Source: an uncultured Verrucomicrobiota bacterium (GTDB taxonomy: Bacteria; Verrucomicrobiota; Verrucomicrobiia; Limisphaerales; UBA9464). From it: DNA of 64,000 bases. Where the stretch lies: contig CAIWAH010000183.1 in assembly GCA_903910585.1 (NCBI GenBank), positions 23,446-87,445 of the forward strand, written 5' to 3'. The translations under genes and the position numbers were made by a program. A model generated the notes under the pieces. It worked only from the letters and a program-made list of their open reading frames with translations. It was not told the DNA's origin and made no database searches. This document shows positions 17,317 through 25,578 of this stretch, one piece after another; positions within the stretch are counted from its first letter, which is position 1; every line of letters starts with the position of its first letter.

Positions 17317-17692
17317 AGCCGGGAAGCAGGGTCGCGAACTCGAAATCGATCAGGCAGAACCGTCCGTCCGCGGGCCGGTAAGTAACATTGCGCATGTCCG
17401 GATCGTCGTGACGCACCCCGAACTGCTCCAGTTCCGCGAACAGTTCCTGGCGGCGGGGTTCATCCAGATGCTGGACCCGGGAGCCGCAGTTGGTGGTCAC
17501 GATCTGGAGCCTGTCCCGGTCCGCCGCCAGCAGTTTGGGAACAAACTTGCAGCCGCGCTCGTCGAGCGCCTGCAACACCCTGACCTCATTCTCGAACCGG
17601 GTCTGGGCGTCCGGGCCGAGATAGTTCTTCACCACCCGGCCATCGAAGCCGAGATAAACGGTCGCCCGCAGCGTGTCCTTGACCTTGAGCAT
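17282..17692 (-). CDS. Small, reduced protein-kinase-like protein
   Basis: About 136 residues from the ATG at 17692 (frame open to 17788, but the extra residues look non-homologous). The order of features follows a minimal kinase: RATVYLGFDGRVVKNYLGP with a candidate ATP-binding Lys (Lys22), a helix FENEVRVLQAL with the partner Glu, GVRHDDPDMRNV in the position of the catalytic loop (HxDxxxxN), and FCLIDFEFATLL in place of the DFG metal loop. It is half the length of a normal kinase, and DFE replaces DFG, as in Bud32/RIO/lipopolysaccharide-kinase relatives. It overlaps the PP2C gene. Catalytic activity is uncertain; it may be a pseudokinase or a phosphotransferase for a small substrate. Confidence 0.6.
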   Translation of the reverse strand: MLKVKDTLRATVYLGFDGRVVKNYLGPDAQTRFENEVRVLQALDERGCKFVPKLLAADRDRLQIVTTNCGSRVQHLDEPRRQELFAELEQFGVRHDDPDMRNVTYRPADGRFCLIDFEFATLLPGFEEKRQKTPGS

Positions 17693-17937
17693 GCCGAGAA
17701 TTGGTGCGGCGGAATTGTGCCGCGGGCAAACCGGCGACTTCAACGTCAGGATCAGGCTTGTTGGCTCTTTTTTAGCAGCCCTGCTCAATTCGCGACAGAG
17801 TGCCCAAGCGAATGCAACGGATTGGAGGTCATCGTCGAATCCATGAAAACTTTTGCAGGTTGGAAATGACCGGGTTAACGCCTTTCGGAGGCCGTTCTTG
17901 CGTCAGCAGAGCCCCCGTGCATGCTTCGGCCGCGGGG

Positions 17938-17953
17938 CGGCATCGTGCGTGCT
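17938..17953 (+). promoter_or_regulatory. Sigma-54 (-24/-12) promoter of glnA
   Basis: CGGCAT (17938-17943) and GTGCT (17949-17953) give the RpoN GG-N10-GC spacing and end about 50 bp before the glnA ATG. It shares the unusual GTGCT -12 element with the glnB promoter. The 310-bp gap 17693-18002 contains no gene that I can support. Confidence 0.55.
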
Positions 17954-18002
17954 ACCCCAGTTCCTGACAGAGGAACGCATCAAAATTCCTCCATTCACAT
18001 CC

Positions 18003-19052
18003 ATGGCCAAATACAAATTAGAATACATCTGGCTGGACGGCTATGAGCCGACGGCGAATCTGCGCAGCAAGACCCAGATCAAGGAGTTCAAGAGCTTCCC
18101 GAAACTGGAAGAGCTTCCGTGGTGGGGCTTCGACGGCAGCTCGACCCGCCAGGCCGAAGGCCGCAGTTCGGACTGCATGCTCAAGCCGGTTGCCGTGTTC
18201 CCTGACGGCGCCCGCAAGAACGGCGCGCTGGTGATGTGCGAAGTTTACATGCCGGACAAGAAGACGCCCCATCCGAGCAACGGGCGGGCGACCATTCCCG
18301 ATGATCCGGGTGCCTGGTTTGGCTTTGAGCAGGAATATTTCCTCTACAAGAACGGCCGTCCCCTCGGATTCCCCGAAGGCAGCGCGAATTTCCCCTATCC
18401 GCAGGGCCTCTACTACACTGGTGTCGGCTACGACGCGGTGGGCTGCATCGCCCGGGAGATCGTCGAGGAGCATCTCGACCTGTGCCTTGAGGCCGGCATC
18501 AACCACGAAGGCATCAATGCCGAAGTGGCGAAGGGCCAGTGGGAGTTCCAGATCTTCGGCAAGGGCTCACGCTCCGCAGCCGACCAGGTCTGGGTCGCCC
18601 GCTACCTGATGATGCGCCTCTGCGAAAGCTACGGCGTGGACGTCAACTGGCACTGCAAGCCGCTGGGCAAGGACGTGGATTGGAACGGCTCCGGCATGCA
18701 CTCCAATTTCTCGACGACTTACATGCGCGAAGTCGGCGGCAAGGAATACTTCGAGGCCCTCATGGCGGCGTTCGACAAATACAAGAACGAGCACATCGCG
18801 GTGTATGGTCCGGACAACCACCTGCGGCTCACCGGCCTCCACGAGACCCAGTCGATCGACAAGTTCAACTACGGCATCGCCAACCGCGGCGCCTCGATTC
18901 GCGTCCCGCACAGCTTCGTGGACAACGGCTACCGGGGCTACCTGGAAGACCGCCGCCCGAACTCCCAGGGCGATCCCTACAAGATTGCCGGACGCATCCT
19001 GCAGACCATTCAGACCGTGCCCACGCCGGCCGTGAAAAAGGGCAAGAAGTAA
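18003..19052 (+). CDS. glnA: Glutamine synthetase, GSII (eukaryote-like) type
   Basis: ATP-dependent condensation of glutamate and ammonium to glutamine, the entry point of ammonium assimilation. The 349-residue protein has the short GSII form, not the about 470-residue GSI. Motifs: YIWLDGYEPTANLRSKTQI (beta-grasp N-domain), LPWWGFDGSSTRQAEG, GFEQEYFLYKNGRPLGFP (metal Glu ligands), GINHEGINAEVAKGQWEFQI, WNGSGMHSNFSTTYMR and ASIRVP with the phosphate-binding Arg. The frame is open upstream to 17853 but the conserved start at ATG 18003 fits. GSII enzymes are not adenylylated, so control is likely at transcription by the sigma-54-like element 50 bp upstream and perhaps through PII. Confidence 0.96.
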   Translation: MAKYKLEYIWLDGYEPTANLRSKTQIKEFKSFPKLEELPWWGFDGSSTRQAEGRSSDCMLKPVAVFPDGARKNGALVMCEVYMPDKKTPHPSNGRATIPDDPGAWFGFEQEYFLYKNGRPLGFPEGSANFPYPQGLYYTGVGYDAVGCIAREIVEEHLDLCLEAGINHEGINAEVAKGQWEFQIFGKGSRSAADQVWVARYLMMRLCESYGVDVNWHCKPLGKDVDWNGSGMHSNFSTTYMREVGGKEYFEALMAAFDKYKNEHIAVYGPDNHLRLTGLHETQSIDKFNYGIANRGASIRVPHSFVDNGYRGYLEDRRPNSQGDPYKIAGRILQTIQTVPTPAVKKGKK

Positions 19053-19080
19053 CCCGAGGAACCGTTACTCAAAACCGAAA

Positions 19081-19109
19081 CGGCGCAGGTTTTCGCCTGC
19101 GCCGTTTTT
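19081..19109. terminator. Bidirectional terminator between glnA and the DUF1501 gene
   Basis: Perfect stem CGGCGCAGG (19081-19089) with CCTGCGCCG (19096-19104), loop TTTTCG, then five T on the plus strand and an A run before the stem, so it can serve both converging genes. Confidence 0.93.
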
Positions 19110-19135
19110 CTTTGCTGCCGCCGGTATCCGCCCCC

Positions 19136-20812
19136 TCAGACGAAGTCCGGCTCGCCCACCACGGTGGTATTGTCCCTCGTCTGCACGCCCTTGTTCTTGA
19201 GGCTTTCCGCTGCGACCGCGTATCCGGGGATGATCCGATCAAGCTGTTCCTGCGTCGCTCCAAGGTGGTTCCGGATGAGCTTGCCGAGGACCGAGCGGTA
19301 ATCCGTGTTCCGCTGCAGATAACGCCCCGTGGCCTTGAAGAACGTGCCGTTGGGGCCGGTTTGCCAAGGCACCGACTGGTCCCCGGAGCCACCGCAATTG
19401 AACACGCCCGAGCGAATCACCTCGCCGAGCGGGCCGGCCTCAAAGCCCTTGATGCCGCCGCCGGCCACAAACATGACGCTGGCCTCCGCGTGGTCGGTGC
19501 CATTGTCCGAGTTTTCAACGGACGTGCGGCCGAACTCGGACAGGGTGACCACGGCAACGTCATCCCACCGGCACTTGTCGGCGTAGCGGGTGAAATACTT
19601 GTTGAGGGCGTAAACGGCCCAGCCGACCCGCCGCAGGAGATTGGCATGGGAGCCGGTGTGGGAGCCGCGCAAACCGTCGGCCGACGGTTGGTCCGCCTGC
19701 TCGCTGTGGGTGTCCCAGCCGTCAATCGAGACGCCGGCAACGAGTGCGTCGGTCTTGTTCAGCACCATCGCCGCCGCCTTGAGCCGCGTGAAGAAGTCGT
19801 AGCTGCTCGTGGGCACCACGTATTTGTCGGCCCGCGTGGCCGTCGAGCTTCGTCGCCAGCCTCCGTTCTTCTCGTTGGTCGTCGGGAACAGGTAGTAACC
19901 GCCCCCGTTGGCGTTGGCGTAGTCGGTGTCGCCGTCGGTGGCGATGTCGTCCCGATACGTGTTGCCGGCCTCCGAGAAATCCATGCTGGCGAAGATCTCG
20001 AGCGAACTGGCGAGGTTGCCATACTGCAGCCGGAGAAACTCCCGTTCCCGCTTGTTCGCGAACTCCGCCTGGTTGGCTGCAGCCAGAAACGCATCGGCCT
20101 TGGCATTTCCCTGGGTGGTATTGGGAATCGCCAGAAGATTGAAGCGGGTCGGATCGCTGACGTTGGTCATCGCCGCCTTGGAGCCACGCAGGATCAGCGG
20201 CAACGACGAACCGATGCTGACGCCGGTCAGCGGAGCCGTGTAAGCCAACCCCGACTCCACCATGGCACGATAAAGGATGCCGTCCTTGGTGTTGTTGTCG
20301 TTCGGCGCCCCGGTCTCCCAGTAATTCTGCGAGTCGAAATGGGACCGGCTCTGCCGCGGATAGCCGACCCGGTGGATGGCGGCCAGGTCACCTGAGTTAT
20401 ACACCGGCGAAAGGAACTTCAGCGACGGGTGGAGCGCCGCGAAACCGTTGCCGAGGCTGAGGCCGTAGGGATGCGCGTAGGTGCCCGCAACCGAACCGGC
20501 CTCCGGAAACACCGCCCGGCCAAGCGCGGTGTAGAGCTGCACCGGATCCTTTTTGATCTCCAAGTCCACCCGGTTAGGCGGGCCGTAGGCGGAATCGCCA
20601 AAGGGAATCAGCGTGTTCAGGCCGTCATTGGCGCCGCGCAGGAAGATGAACAGCAGCTTCTTCACCCGGCCATTGGATCCGGGCAAACCGATCGAGCCCT
20701 CGGCCAAGGCCCGTTTCATGACAAACGGGACATCGGTCAGCGACGCCAGCGCGGTGCCCAGACCGAGCTTGGCCGAGTGCGACAAGAAAGAGCGGCGAGA
20801 GAGGATGTTCAT
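19136..20812 (-). CDS. DUF1501 secreted protein (Tat substrate)
   Basis: A 558-residue DUF1501 protein. The N-terminus NILSRRSFLSHSAKLGLGTALASL is a textbook twin-arginine signal (SRRSFL). The mature part begins KKLLFIFLRGANDGLNTLIPFGD, and later has GVSIDGWDTHSEQ and VVTLSEFGRTSVENSDNGTDHAEASVMFVAGGGIKG. These Asp/His clusters resemble the alkaline-phosphatase/sulfatase fold to which DUF1501 is related. The molecular function is not established. It lies 37 bp downstream of a DUF1800 gene; the two families are almost always adjacent in Planctomycetes and Verrucomicrobia and are presumed to act together outside the cytoplasmic membrane. Confidence 0.92.
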   Translation of the reverse strand: MNILSRRSFLSHSAKLGLGTALASLTDVPFVMKRALAEGSIGLPGSNGRVKKLLFIFLRGANDGLNTLIPFGDSAYGPPNRVDLEIKKDPVQLYTALGRAVFPEAGSVAGTYAHPYGLSLGNGFAALHPSLKFLSPVYNSGDLAAIHRVGYPRQSRSHFDSQNYWETGAPNDNNTKDGILYRAMVESGLAYTAPLTGVSIGSSLPLILRGSKAAMTNVSDPTRFNLLAIPNTTQGNAKADAFLAAANQAEFANKREREFLRLQYGNLASSLEIFASMDFSEAGNTYRDDIATDGDTDYANANGGGYYLFPTTNEKNGGWRRSSTATRADKYVVPTSSYDFFTRLKAAAMVLNKTDALVAGVSIDGWDTHSEQADQPSADGLRGSHTGSHANLLRRVGWAVYALNKYFTRYADKCRWDDVAVVTLSEFGRTSVENSDNGTDHAEASVMFVAGGGIKGFEAGPLGEVIRSGVFNCGGSGDQSVPWQTGPNGTFFKATGRYLQRNTDYRSVLGKLIRNHLGATQEQLDRIIPGYAVAAESLKNKGVQTRDNTTVVGEPDFV

Positions 20813-20849
20813 GGAATCTCAGGGCAGAAGTTGCAGGGCTCGAATCGGG

Positions 20850-23384
20850 TCACTGTTCGTGGAATCGCTGCGTGGACATCAGAAAGGCCACCATCCCGCG
20901 GACCCGCAGGTCGTAGGCCGACGTGCCCACCGCCAGGCCGCTGAAAGGCGAGGCCGACACACCATCGTCCGCGGTGTTGAGGAATTGCGCGGCCAACGTC
21001 CGGAAGCCGTCGAGATTGGCCGAGCCCTCCGCGGGATAGAGCAGGCTGGAAAAATACCCGGCCACCGCTTCGGCATCCGACAGTTTGTCTGCGGGCACCT
21101 TTTTGCGCAGCAATCCGACCGGATCGATCACCGTCGCCGTGCCGGCATCAGATTTTCCAGTCATGCTCACGGGCATCAGTGCCGACTGCACGAAACGGAT
21201 GCGCTCGGTCAAAGTGCCGGCGCTGATCCACGCCGGAGCATCCTCCGGGTAACCGTCCGGCTCGGCCCGATCAAACAGCCGGAGGCGGCCGGCGCGGTTG
21301 ATGATTCCGGCCAACGCGTAGCCGTCGCTGTCCGAGGTATAGGAGCCGTCCTCGTTCTGGGAGCGGAGCGACCGGACCGTGCTCACCGCGAACTCGAACG
21401 GCGTTTTGACCTTCTGCAGCGTGCCCGCCTGCGAACGGAACAGGTCCGAGTTGAGGATTACCCGGAGCACGTCGCGAATCTGGCCTTTGGGACTGCCGGA
21501 ATCCCAGGCCAACATGCACTGATACACCAGGTCTTCCTCGGGAGTGTGCAGGTCGTCTGCAAAATCGTATCCGAGCGCGAAGCCGTCGTGGACGAGCAAC
21601 CGGCAGAGCTTCACGGAGATGAACTCCATCGTGAACGGCTGGTTCGCCATGTGAGTGATGATGGCGTAACCCTCCCGGATGCCGTTGGTGCCCGACTGCC
21701 CGGCCGCGAGGACCAAGCCGTAGGGTTTGCCGGCCCATCGCGATCCAAACCGCGCCGGAATCAATTTCGGCTGGGCGGTGTCCACCGTTCCGTCCGCCTT
21801 GGTCTGATGGAAAATGTATTTGGCGGCCACGTTGTGCCGGGCGCCCTTGTAGTTGAACGCCCATAGGCCCTGCAGGTTCGGGCTGGCGTTCAGTTCGGTC
21901 GTGTTGGTGAGCGTTGCGTCGATGTAGTTGGTGGAACGGACCGCAAACGGGTTGAACTCGTCGTTCGTGCTGACCAACTCGATCGTCCAGCCGGTCCAAG
22001 CCCGGGAAATCTGCACGATGTCCTGCTGGTCGTAGCCGTTGTCCACGCCAAAGCAGAACAGCTCGCAGAGCTCGCGGGCGTAGTTCTCGTTGGCGATCCG
22101 GGTGCCATTTCCAAGGGAGCCGACCGTGTCCAGATAAATGATCATTGCCGGGCTTTCGGCGCTGATCCGCAACAGGTCGAGGAATGACGTGGTCGGGCGG
22201 AGCAGCGCTTCCTGCCACCGGAGGTTTTCAACGAGTTCCGCCCGCGTGGAGATGGGATCGGATTGGGTGGAGTCGTAACCGCGGTTGTCAAAATAGTCCC
22301 GGGTCTTGGAGATCTGCGTGACAAAGTGGTTCTCCAGAAACTGCCGCAGCACCTCGACGAGTTGCCGCTTTGCCTGAACCGCGTGGAGAATGTGCCACGC
22401 CCGGAGGTCGGTCAGCGTTCCCGTGCCCGCTTGGAGGGAGGAAAAAATCGGCGCCGGCGAGTTGTTCTGGCCGGATAGCGGAACGCTCGTCGTCACCCCG
22501 CTACCTCCCATTCGCACCACCAGTTCCGAATCCTCGTTGGAGGTCCGATACCAGAAGCTCAGCGTCACCGGTGTGCCCCGGGCAATGGTGGGTGATATGG
22601 TTTGCGCGATCGCTGTGCTCTGGCTTTCCCCAGCCGCGGAGGCCACGACATGGAGGCAGGAGCCACCGCTTTGGGCAAAGTCCGCGGTCACGGCTGACGC
22701 CTCCAAGTTCGCGGCCACCGTCCACGAACCGGCCAGCCCGGTCTCAAAGTCGCCGTTGGTCAGAAGATTGGTCTGGCTGCCATTGTCGGTGGCGCCAACG
22801 ACAAACCGGACGTTGTCCACATAGGCGTCACCCGGACCATCCATGAAGATGTAGATGCGGGTCTGACCGCCGGATGTTGTCGCGGCGCCGGTCACCGTCA
22901 CCTTTTTCCATTTCGGGGCCGAATCGAGCACGTCGAGTGTCTCGGCGATGTTTTCCGGCGCCAGCTGTTCGGCGATGAAAGCATCCGGCCCGATTGCGCG
23001 AACCCGGTCCAGTTCATCCGGCGTCGGTCCGTAGGCGATCCGATGAAGCAGGTTGACCACCGCAGCATCGTTCGACGGCATCGGCACGGAATCCACCCGG
23101 AAGAACCCCTGCGCATAGGTCAGATCGCCGCCCGTCAAGCTGAGGCCCGCCCGGGTGGCGTCGGTCGGCGCGAACGGTCCCAGCACATCTGGTCCGGACA
23201 GGAGCCGATAATCGGCCGCGCCTGGCGCGGGGCTGAACCCCACCTTGGCCTTTTCCCCGACCGCCTCGATGGATTGGATGACGGGCGAATCCGGATTCTG
23301 TCCGCTGCACAAAAAAGAGACACCGAGGGTCAGGGCGCCCACGGCGAGGGATTCCACCCATGCAGACAACCAGCGGGTTTTCAT
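20850..23384 (-). CDS. DUF1800 secreted protein with an inserted carbohydrate-binding-like domain
   Basis: An 844-residue protein from the ATG at 23384 with a Sec signal (MKTRWLSAWVESLAVGALTLGVSFL, cleavage near SGQ). After a beta-sandwich stretch comes the DUF1800 start (AAVVNLLHRIAYGPTPDELDRVRAIG). The helical DUF1800 body (LREWHILHAVQ-like ALHILHA, NENYARELCELFCFGVDNGYDQQDI, ARHNVAAKYIFHQ, FISVKLCRLLVHDGF, and the C-terminal FLMSTQRFHEQ) resumes only after about 150 residues. The interruption (roughly residues 150-320) contains GGQTRIYIFMDGPGDAYVDNVRF and LLTNGDFETGLAGSWTV, phrases of a carbohydrate-binding jelly-roll module. Function unknown; partner of the DUF1501 protein next to it. Confidence 0.88.
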   Translation of the reverse strand: MKTRWLSAWVESLAVGALTLGVSFLCSGQNPDSPVIQSIEAVGEKAKVGFSPAPGAADYRLLSGPDVLGPFAPTDATRAGLSLTGGDLTYAQGFFRVDSVPMPSNDAAVVNLLHRIAYGPTPDELDRVRAIGPDAFIAEQLAPENIAETLDVLDSAPKWKKVTVTGAATTSGGQTRIYIFMDGPGDAYVDNVRFVVGATDNGSQTNLLTNGDFETGLAGSWTVAANLEASAVTADFAQSGGSCLHVVASAAGESQSTAIAQTISPTIARGTPVTLSFWYRTSNEDSELVVRMGGSGVTTSVPLSGQNNSPAPIFSSLQAGTGTLTDLRAWHILHAVQAKRQLVEVLRQFLENHFVTQISKTRDYFDNRGYDSTQSDPISTRAELVENLRWQEALLRPTTSFLDLLRISAESPAMIIYLDTVGSLGNGTRIANENYARELCELFCFGVDNGYDQQDIVQISRAWTGWTIELVSTNDEFNPFAVRSTNYIDATLTNTTELNASPNLQGLWAFNYKGARHNVAAKYIFHQTKADGTVDTAQPKLIPARFGSRWAGKPYGLVLAAGQSGTNGIREGYAIITHMANQPFTMEFISVKLCRLLVHDGFALGYDFADDLHTPEEDLVYQCMLAWDSGSPKGQIRDVLRVILNSDLFRSQAGTLQKVKTPFEFAVSTVRSLRSQNEDGSYTSDSDGYALAGIINRAGRLRLFDRAEPDGYPEDAPAWISAGTLTERIRFVQSALMPVSMTGKSDAGTATVIDPVGLLRKKVPADKLSDAEAVAGYFSSLLYPAEGSANLDGFRTLAAQFLNTADDGVSASPFSGLAVGTSAYDLRVRGMVAFLMSTQRFHEQ

Positions 23385-23604
23385 AGTTCTTACGCGCAAC
23401 ACTCCTAGCAACCGCGGGGCCGGGGCAATCACAGTTGGTGAATTCCCTGGTCGTAGTGGCTAAGTTGCCCTGGGTGATCAATGACGGTCAGCGTGAGCCG
23501 GACACTGGCCGTTGGCACGTCCCCAAAAGTAATTATCTGCCGCAATCCGCGCGGCCCCTCCCAATCGCGGGCAGTTGGGTCAGGTGGACATCGGCCGGAA
23601 CCGC

Positions 23605-24552
23605 TTAGGTCCCAGCCACTTCTCCGCTACGTCCACCGTTCAGCAGAAACAGGACCGCCATACGCACCGCCAAGCCGTTGGTGACCTGTTCCAAGATCAC
23701 CGATTGATCTCCATCGGCTATGTCGCTCTCGATCTCGACGCCGCGGTTGATCGGCCCGGGATGCATGATCAGGGCGTCCGGCTTCACCCACTTCATCCGG
23801 GCGGGATTCAGCCCAAAGAGTGCGGCGTATTCCCCAATGCTCGGGAACATGGTCACACGCTGGCGTTCGTGCTGGATCCGCAGAAGATTGACCACATCGG
23901 CGTCCCGCAGGGCTTCTTCAAGGTTCCATGTCACCCGGATGTTGGGGTCCAGCGACTCCAACTGCCGGGGAACCAGCGTGGGCGGACCGCACAAAGTGAC
24001 CTTGGCCCCCAATCGGACCAGTGCCCAGATGTTCGACCGGGCCACCCGGCTGTAGAGAATGTCACCGAGGATGGTGACGTTCAGCCCGGCCAGCCGGCCC
24101 TTCTTTTCCCGAATCGTGAAGGTGTCGAGCAACCCTTGGGTGGGATGCTCATGGGCGCCGTCGCCGGCATTGACGACGTGGGCCCGGGCGAATCGCGAAA
24201 GGAAATGGGGGGCTCCGCTCGCGCTGTGGCGCAGGATTACAAAGTCCGCCTGCAACGCCTCCAGATTGCGCACGGTGTCCTTCAGGGTTTCCCCCTTTTT
24301 CAGCGAACTCGCTTCCGCCGTGAAATTGATCACATCCGCGCTCAGACGGACCGCCGCGAGCTCGAAGCTAATGCGGGTTCGCGTGCTGGGTTCGACGAAC
24401 AGGTTGACGACCGTCTTGCCCAGCAAGGCCGGAAACTTCTTCTTCGGGCGTTCCCCGAGCGACTTGAAGTGGCGGGCCGTGTCGAGGATCAGCGTCAGTT
24501 CCTCGGCCGAAAGCGATTGCAGGTCGAGCAGATGGCGGCGGTTCCAGTTCAT
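23605..24552 (-). CDS. pyrB: Aspartate carbamoyltransferase catalytic subunit
   Basis: Second step of pyrimidine synthesis: carbamoyl phosphate plus aspartate to carbamoyl aspartate. The 315-residue protein has the carbamoyl-phosphate motif STRTR (residues 56-60), the HPTQ loop (HEHPTQGLLD, about 135-144), a basic segment NFTAEASSLKKGETLKDT and the C-terminal HPGPINRGVEIESDIADG. The start codon overlaps the stop of pyrR by 4 bp (ATGA), as in pyrR-pyrB operons, so expression should follow the PyrR attenuator upstream. No regulatory chain gene (pyrI) is nearby. Confidence 0.96.
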   Translation of the reverse strand: MNWNRRHLLDLQSLSAEELTLILDTARHFKSLGERPKKKFPALLGKTVVNLFVEPSTRTRISFELAAVRLSADVINFTAEASSLKKGETLKDTVRNLEALQADFVILRHSASGAPHFLSRFARAHVVNAGDGAHEHPTQGLLDTFTIREKKGRLAGLNVTILGDILYSRVARSNIWALVRLGAKVTLCGPPTLVPRQLESLDPNIRVTWNLEEALRDADVVNLLRIQHERQRVTMFPSIGEYAALFGLNPARMKWVKPDALIMHPGPINRGVEIESDIADGDQSVILEQVTNGLAVRMAVLFLLNGGRSGEVAGT

Positions 24553-25082
24553 GATTTCAGCTCCTGCAGGGTGACCGTATCGTTGCCACCGTCCTCGGTC
24601 AGGGACACCTCGACGCGTTGCGAGCGTGAAGTGGGCACATTCTTGCCGACGAAATCGGCCCGGACCGGCAACTCGCGGTGACCGCGGTCCACCAGCACTG
24701 CCAATTGCACCCGGTTGGGGCGTCCGAAATCGTGCAGCGCATCCAGCGCCGCCCGTGTGGTCCGCCCGCTGTAGAGCACGTCGTCCACCAGCACCACCGT
24801 CCGGCCGTTCACGTCAAACGGAAGTTCGGTCGGCCGCAACATCGGCGCGGACCGGCGATCGAGGTCGTCCCGATGCAGGGCGACATCCAGAAACCCGGCC
24901 GGCACCGCATGGCCGTAGATTGTGCTGAGCTGGGCGGCGAGCCGGCGGGCAAGGAACACGCCGCCGGTCTGGATGCCGACCAAAACCAGATCGGTCCCGG
25001 CCGGATTACGTTCGGCGATCTCATGGGCCATGCGGGCGATCGTTCGTCCGAGGGCGGTGGAATCGAGCAAAAGGGCACTCAT
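24549..25082 (-). CDS. pyrR: Bifunctional pyr operon RNA-binding attenuator/uracil phosphoribosyltransferase
   Basis: A 177-residue PyrR from the ATG at 25082. The PRPP-binding motif VVLVDDVLYSGRTTRAALDAL is intact, preceded by the flexible-loop region LDVALHRDD and followed by RVQLAVLVDRGHRELPVRADFVGKNVPT. PyrR binds UMP and a leader-RNA hairpin and promotes termination ahead of pyr genes; it also has modest uracil phosphoribosyltransferase activity. Both the RNA-binding hairpin and a terminator-like stem are found in the 125 bp just upstream, and pyrB overlaps its stop, so the protein should control its own operon. The frame is open to 25265 but that would include the leader. Confidence 0.94.
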   Translation of the reverse strand: MSALLLDSTALGRTIARMAHEIAERNPAGTDLVLVGIQTGGVFLARRLAAQLSTIYGHAVPAGFLDVALHRDDLDRRSAPMLRPTELPFDVNGRTVVLVDDVLYSGRTTRAALDALHDFGRPNRVQLAVLVDRGHRELPVRADFVGKNVPTSRSQRVEVSLTEDGGNDTVTLQELKS

Positions 25083-25087
25083 TGCGC

Positions 25088-25123
25088 AAAAATGAAAGGC
25101 CGGCCCCACTCGGGGAGCCGGCC
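25088..25123 (-). terminator. Attenuator terminator stem in the pyrR leader
   Basis: On the minus strand the GC-rich stem (GGCCGGC with a one-base bulge and a CCCC/GGGG upper helix, 25098-25123) is followed by TTTCATTTTTG ending 6 nt before the pyrR ATG. Position and shape fit the terminator arm of a PyrR attenuation system. Confidence 0.65.
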
Positions 25124-25162
25124 GGCAAACGTTGCTTTCAGTTTCAGTTTCATGTGCGCCTT

Positions 25163-25182
25163 CGGGGCCTCGCAGGACCCCG
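25163..25182 (-). promoter_or_regulatory. PyrR-binding RNA hairpin (anti-antiterminator)
   Basis: The minus-strand leader reads CGGGG-TCCTGCGAGG-CCCCG: a GC stem closing on TCCTGCGAGG, which fits the PyrR recognition consensus UCCNGNGAGG exactly. It lies about 40 nt upstream of the terminator stem. Confidence 0.75.
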
Positions 25183-25207
25183 TTAAAGGTGCATTCAGTG
25201 AGCTGCT

Positions 25208-25426
25208 TCAGTGCCCGACCAACTGCCGGGCCCGCCGCCAATCGGCGCGATATTTGGTGATCCAATCCACCAGGGCACGTTCAAAGCCGATGTCGTGCCC
25301 CGCCTTTTCCGACTCGATCCACTTGTGCTTCAGGATCTCCTCCCGCTCTGCCTGGAACTCCCGGTAGAGCGTGGTGTTGACCAGCAGCGACTGCGCTGAG
25401 CGTCGCGGTTCAGATTCATTGCCCAT
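25208..25426 (-). CDS. Small conserved-looking hypothetical protein
   Basis: A 72-residue, charged, helix-forming protein starting at ATG 25426 (MGNESEPRRSAQSLLVNTTL). The body YREFQAEREEILKHKWIESEKAGHDIGFERALVDWITKYRADWRR has the rhythm of a conserved helical domain, and I recall similar small proteins in Verrucomicrobia, but I cannot name a family. There is no signal, membrane span or cysteine. It ends 125 bp before the pyrR start, with the PyrR leader between, and could share the pyr transcript or stop before it. The frame stays open to 25534 but upstream residues look non-coding. Confidence 0.5.
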   Translation of the reverse strand: MGNESEPRRSAQSLLVNTTLYREFQAEREEILKHKWIESEKAGHDIGFERALVDWITKYRADWRRARQLVGH

Positions 25427-25578
25427 AGCACTACTCCAACCCTTCGCGGTAACGAAACCGTAACGCGGGTGACCCGGGAGTAAACGGGAAATTCCGGGGA
25501 TGCCCCGCCCCGAACACGTCGGCATCAAAGGCACAATCCTCCCGTGACGACCGGCGAAGGGTTCGCCTCAATCGGGCC

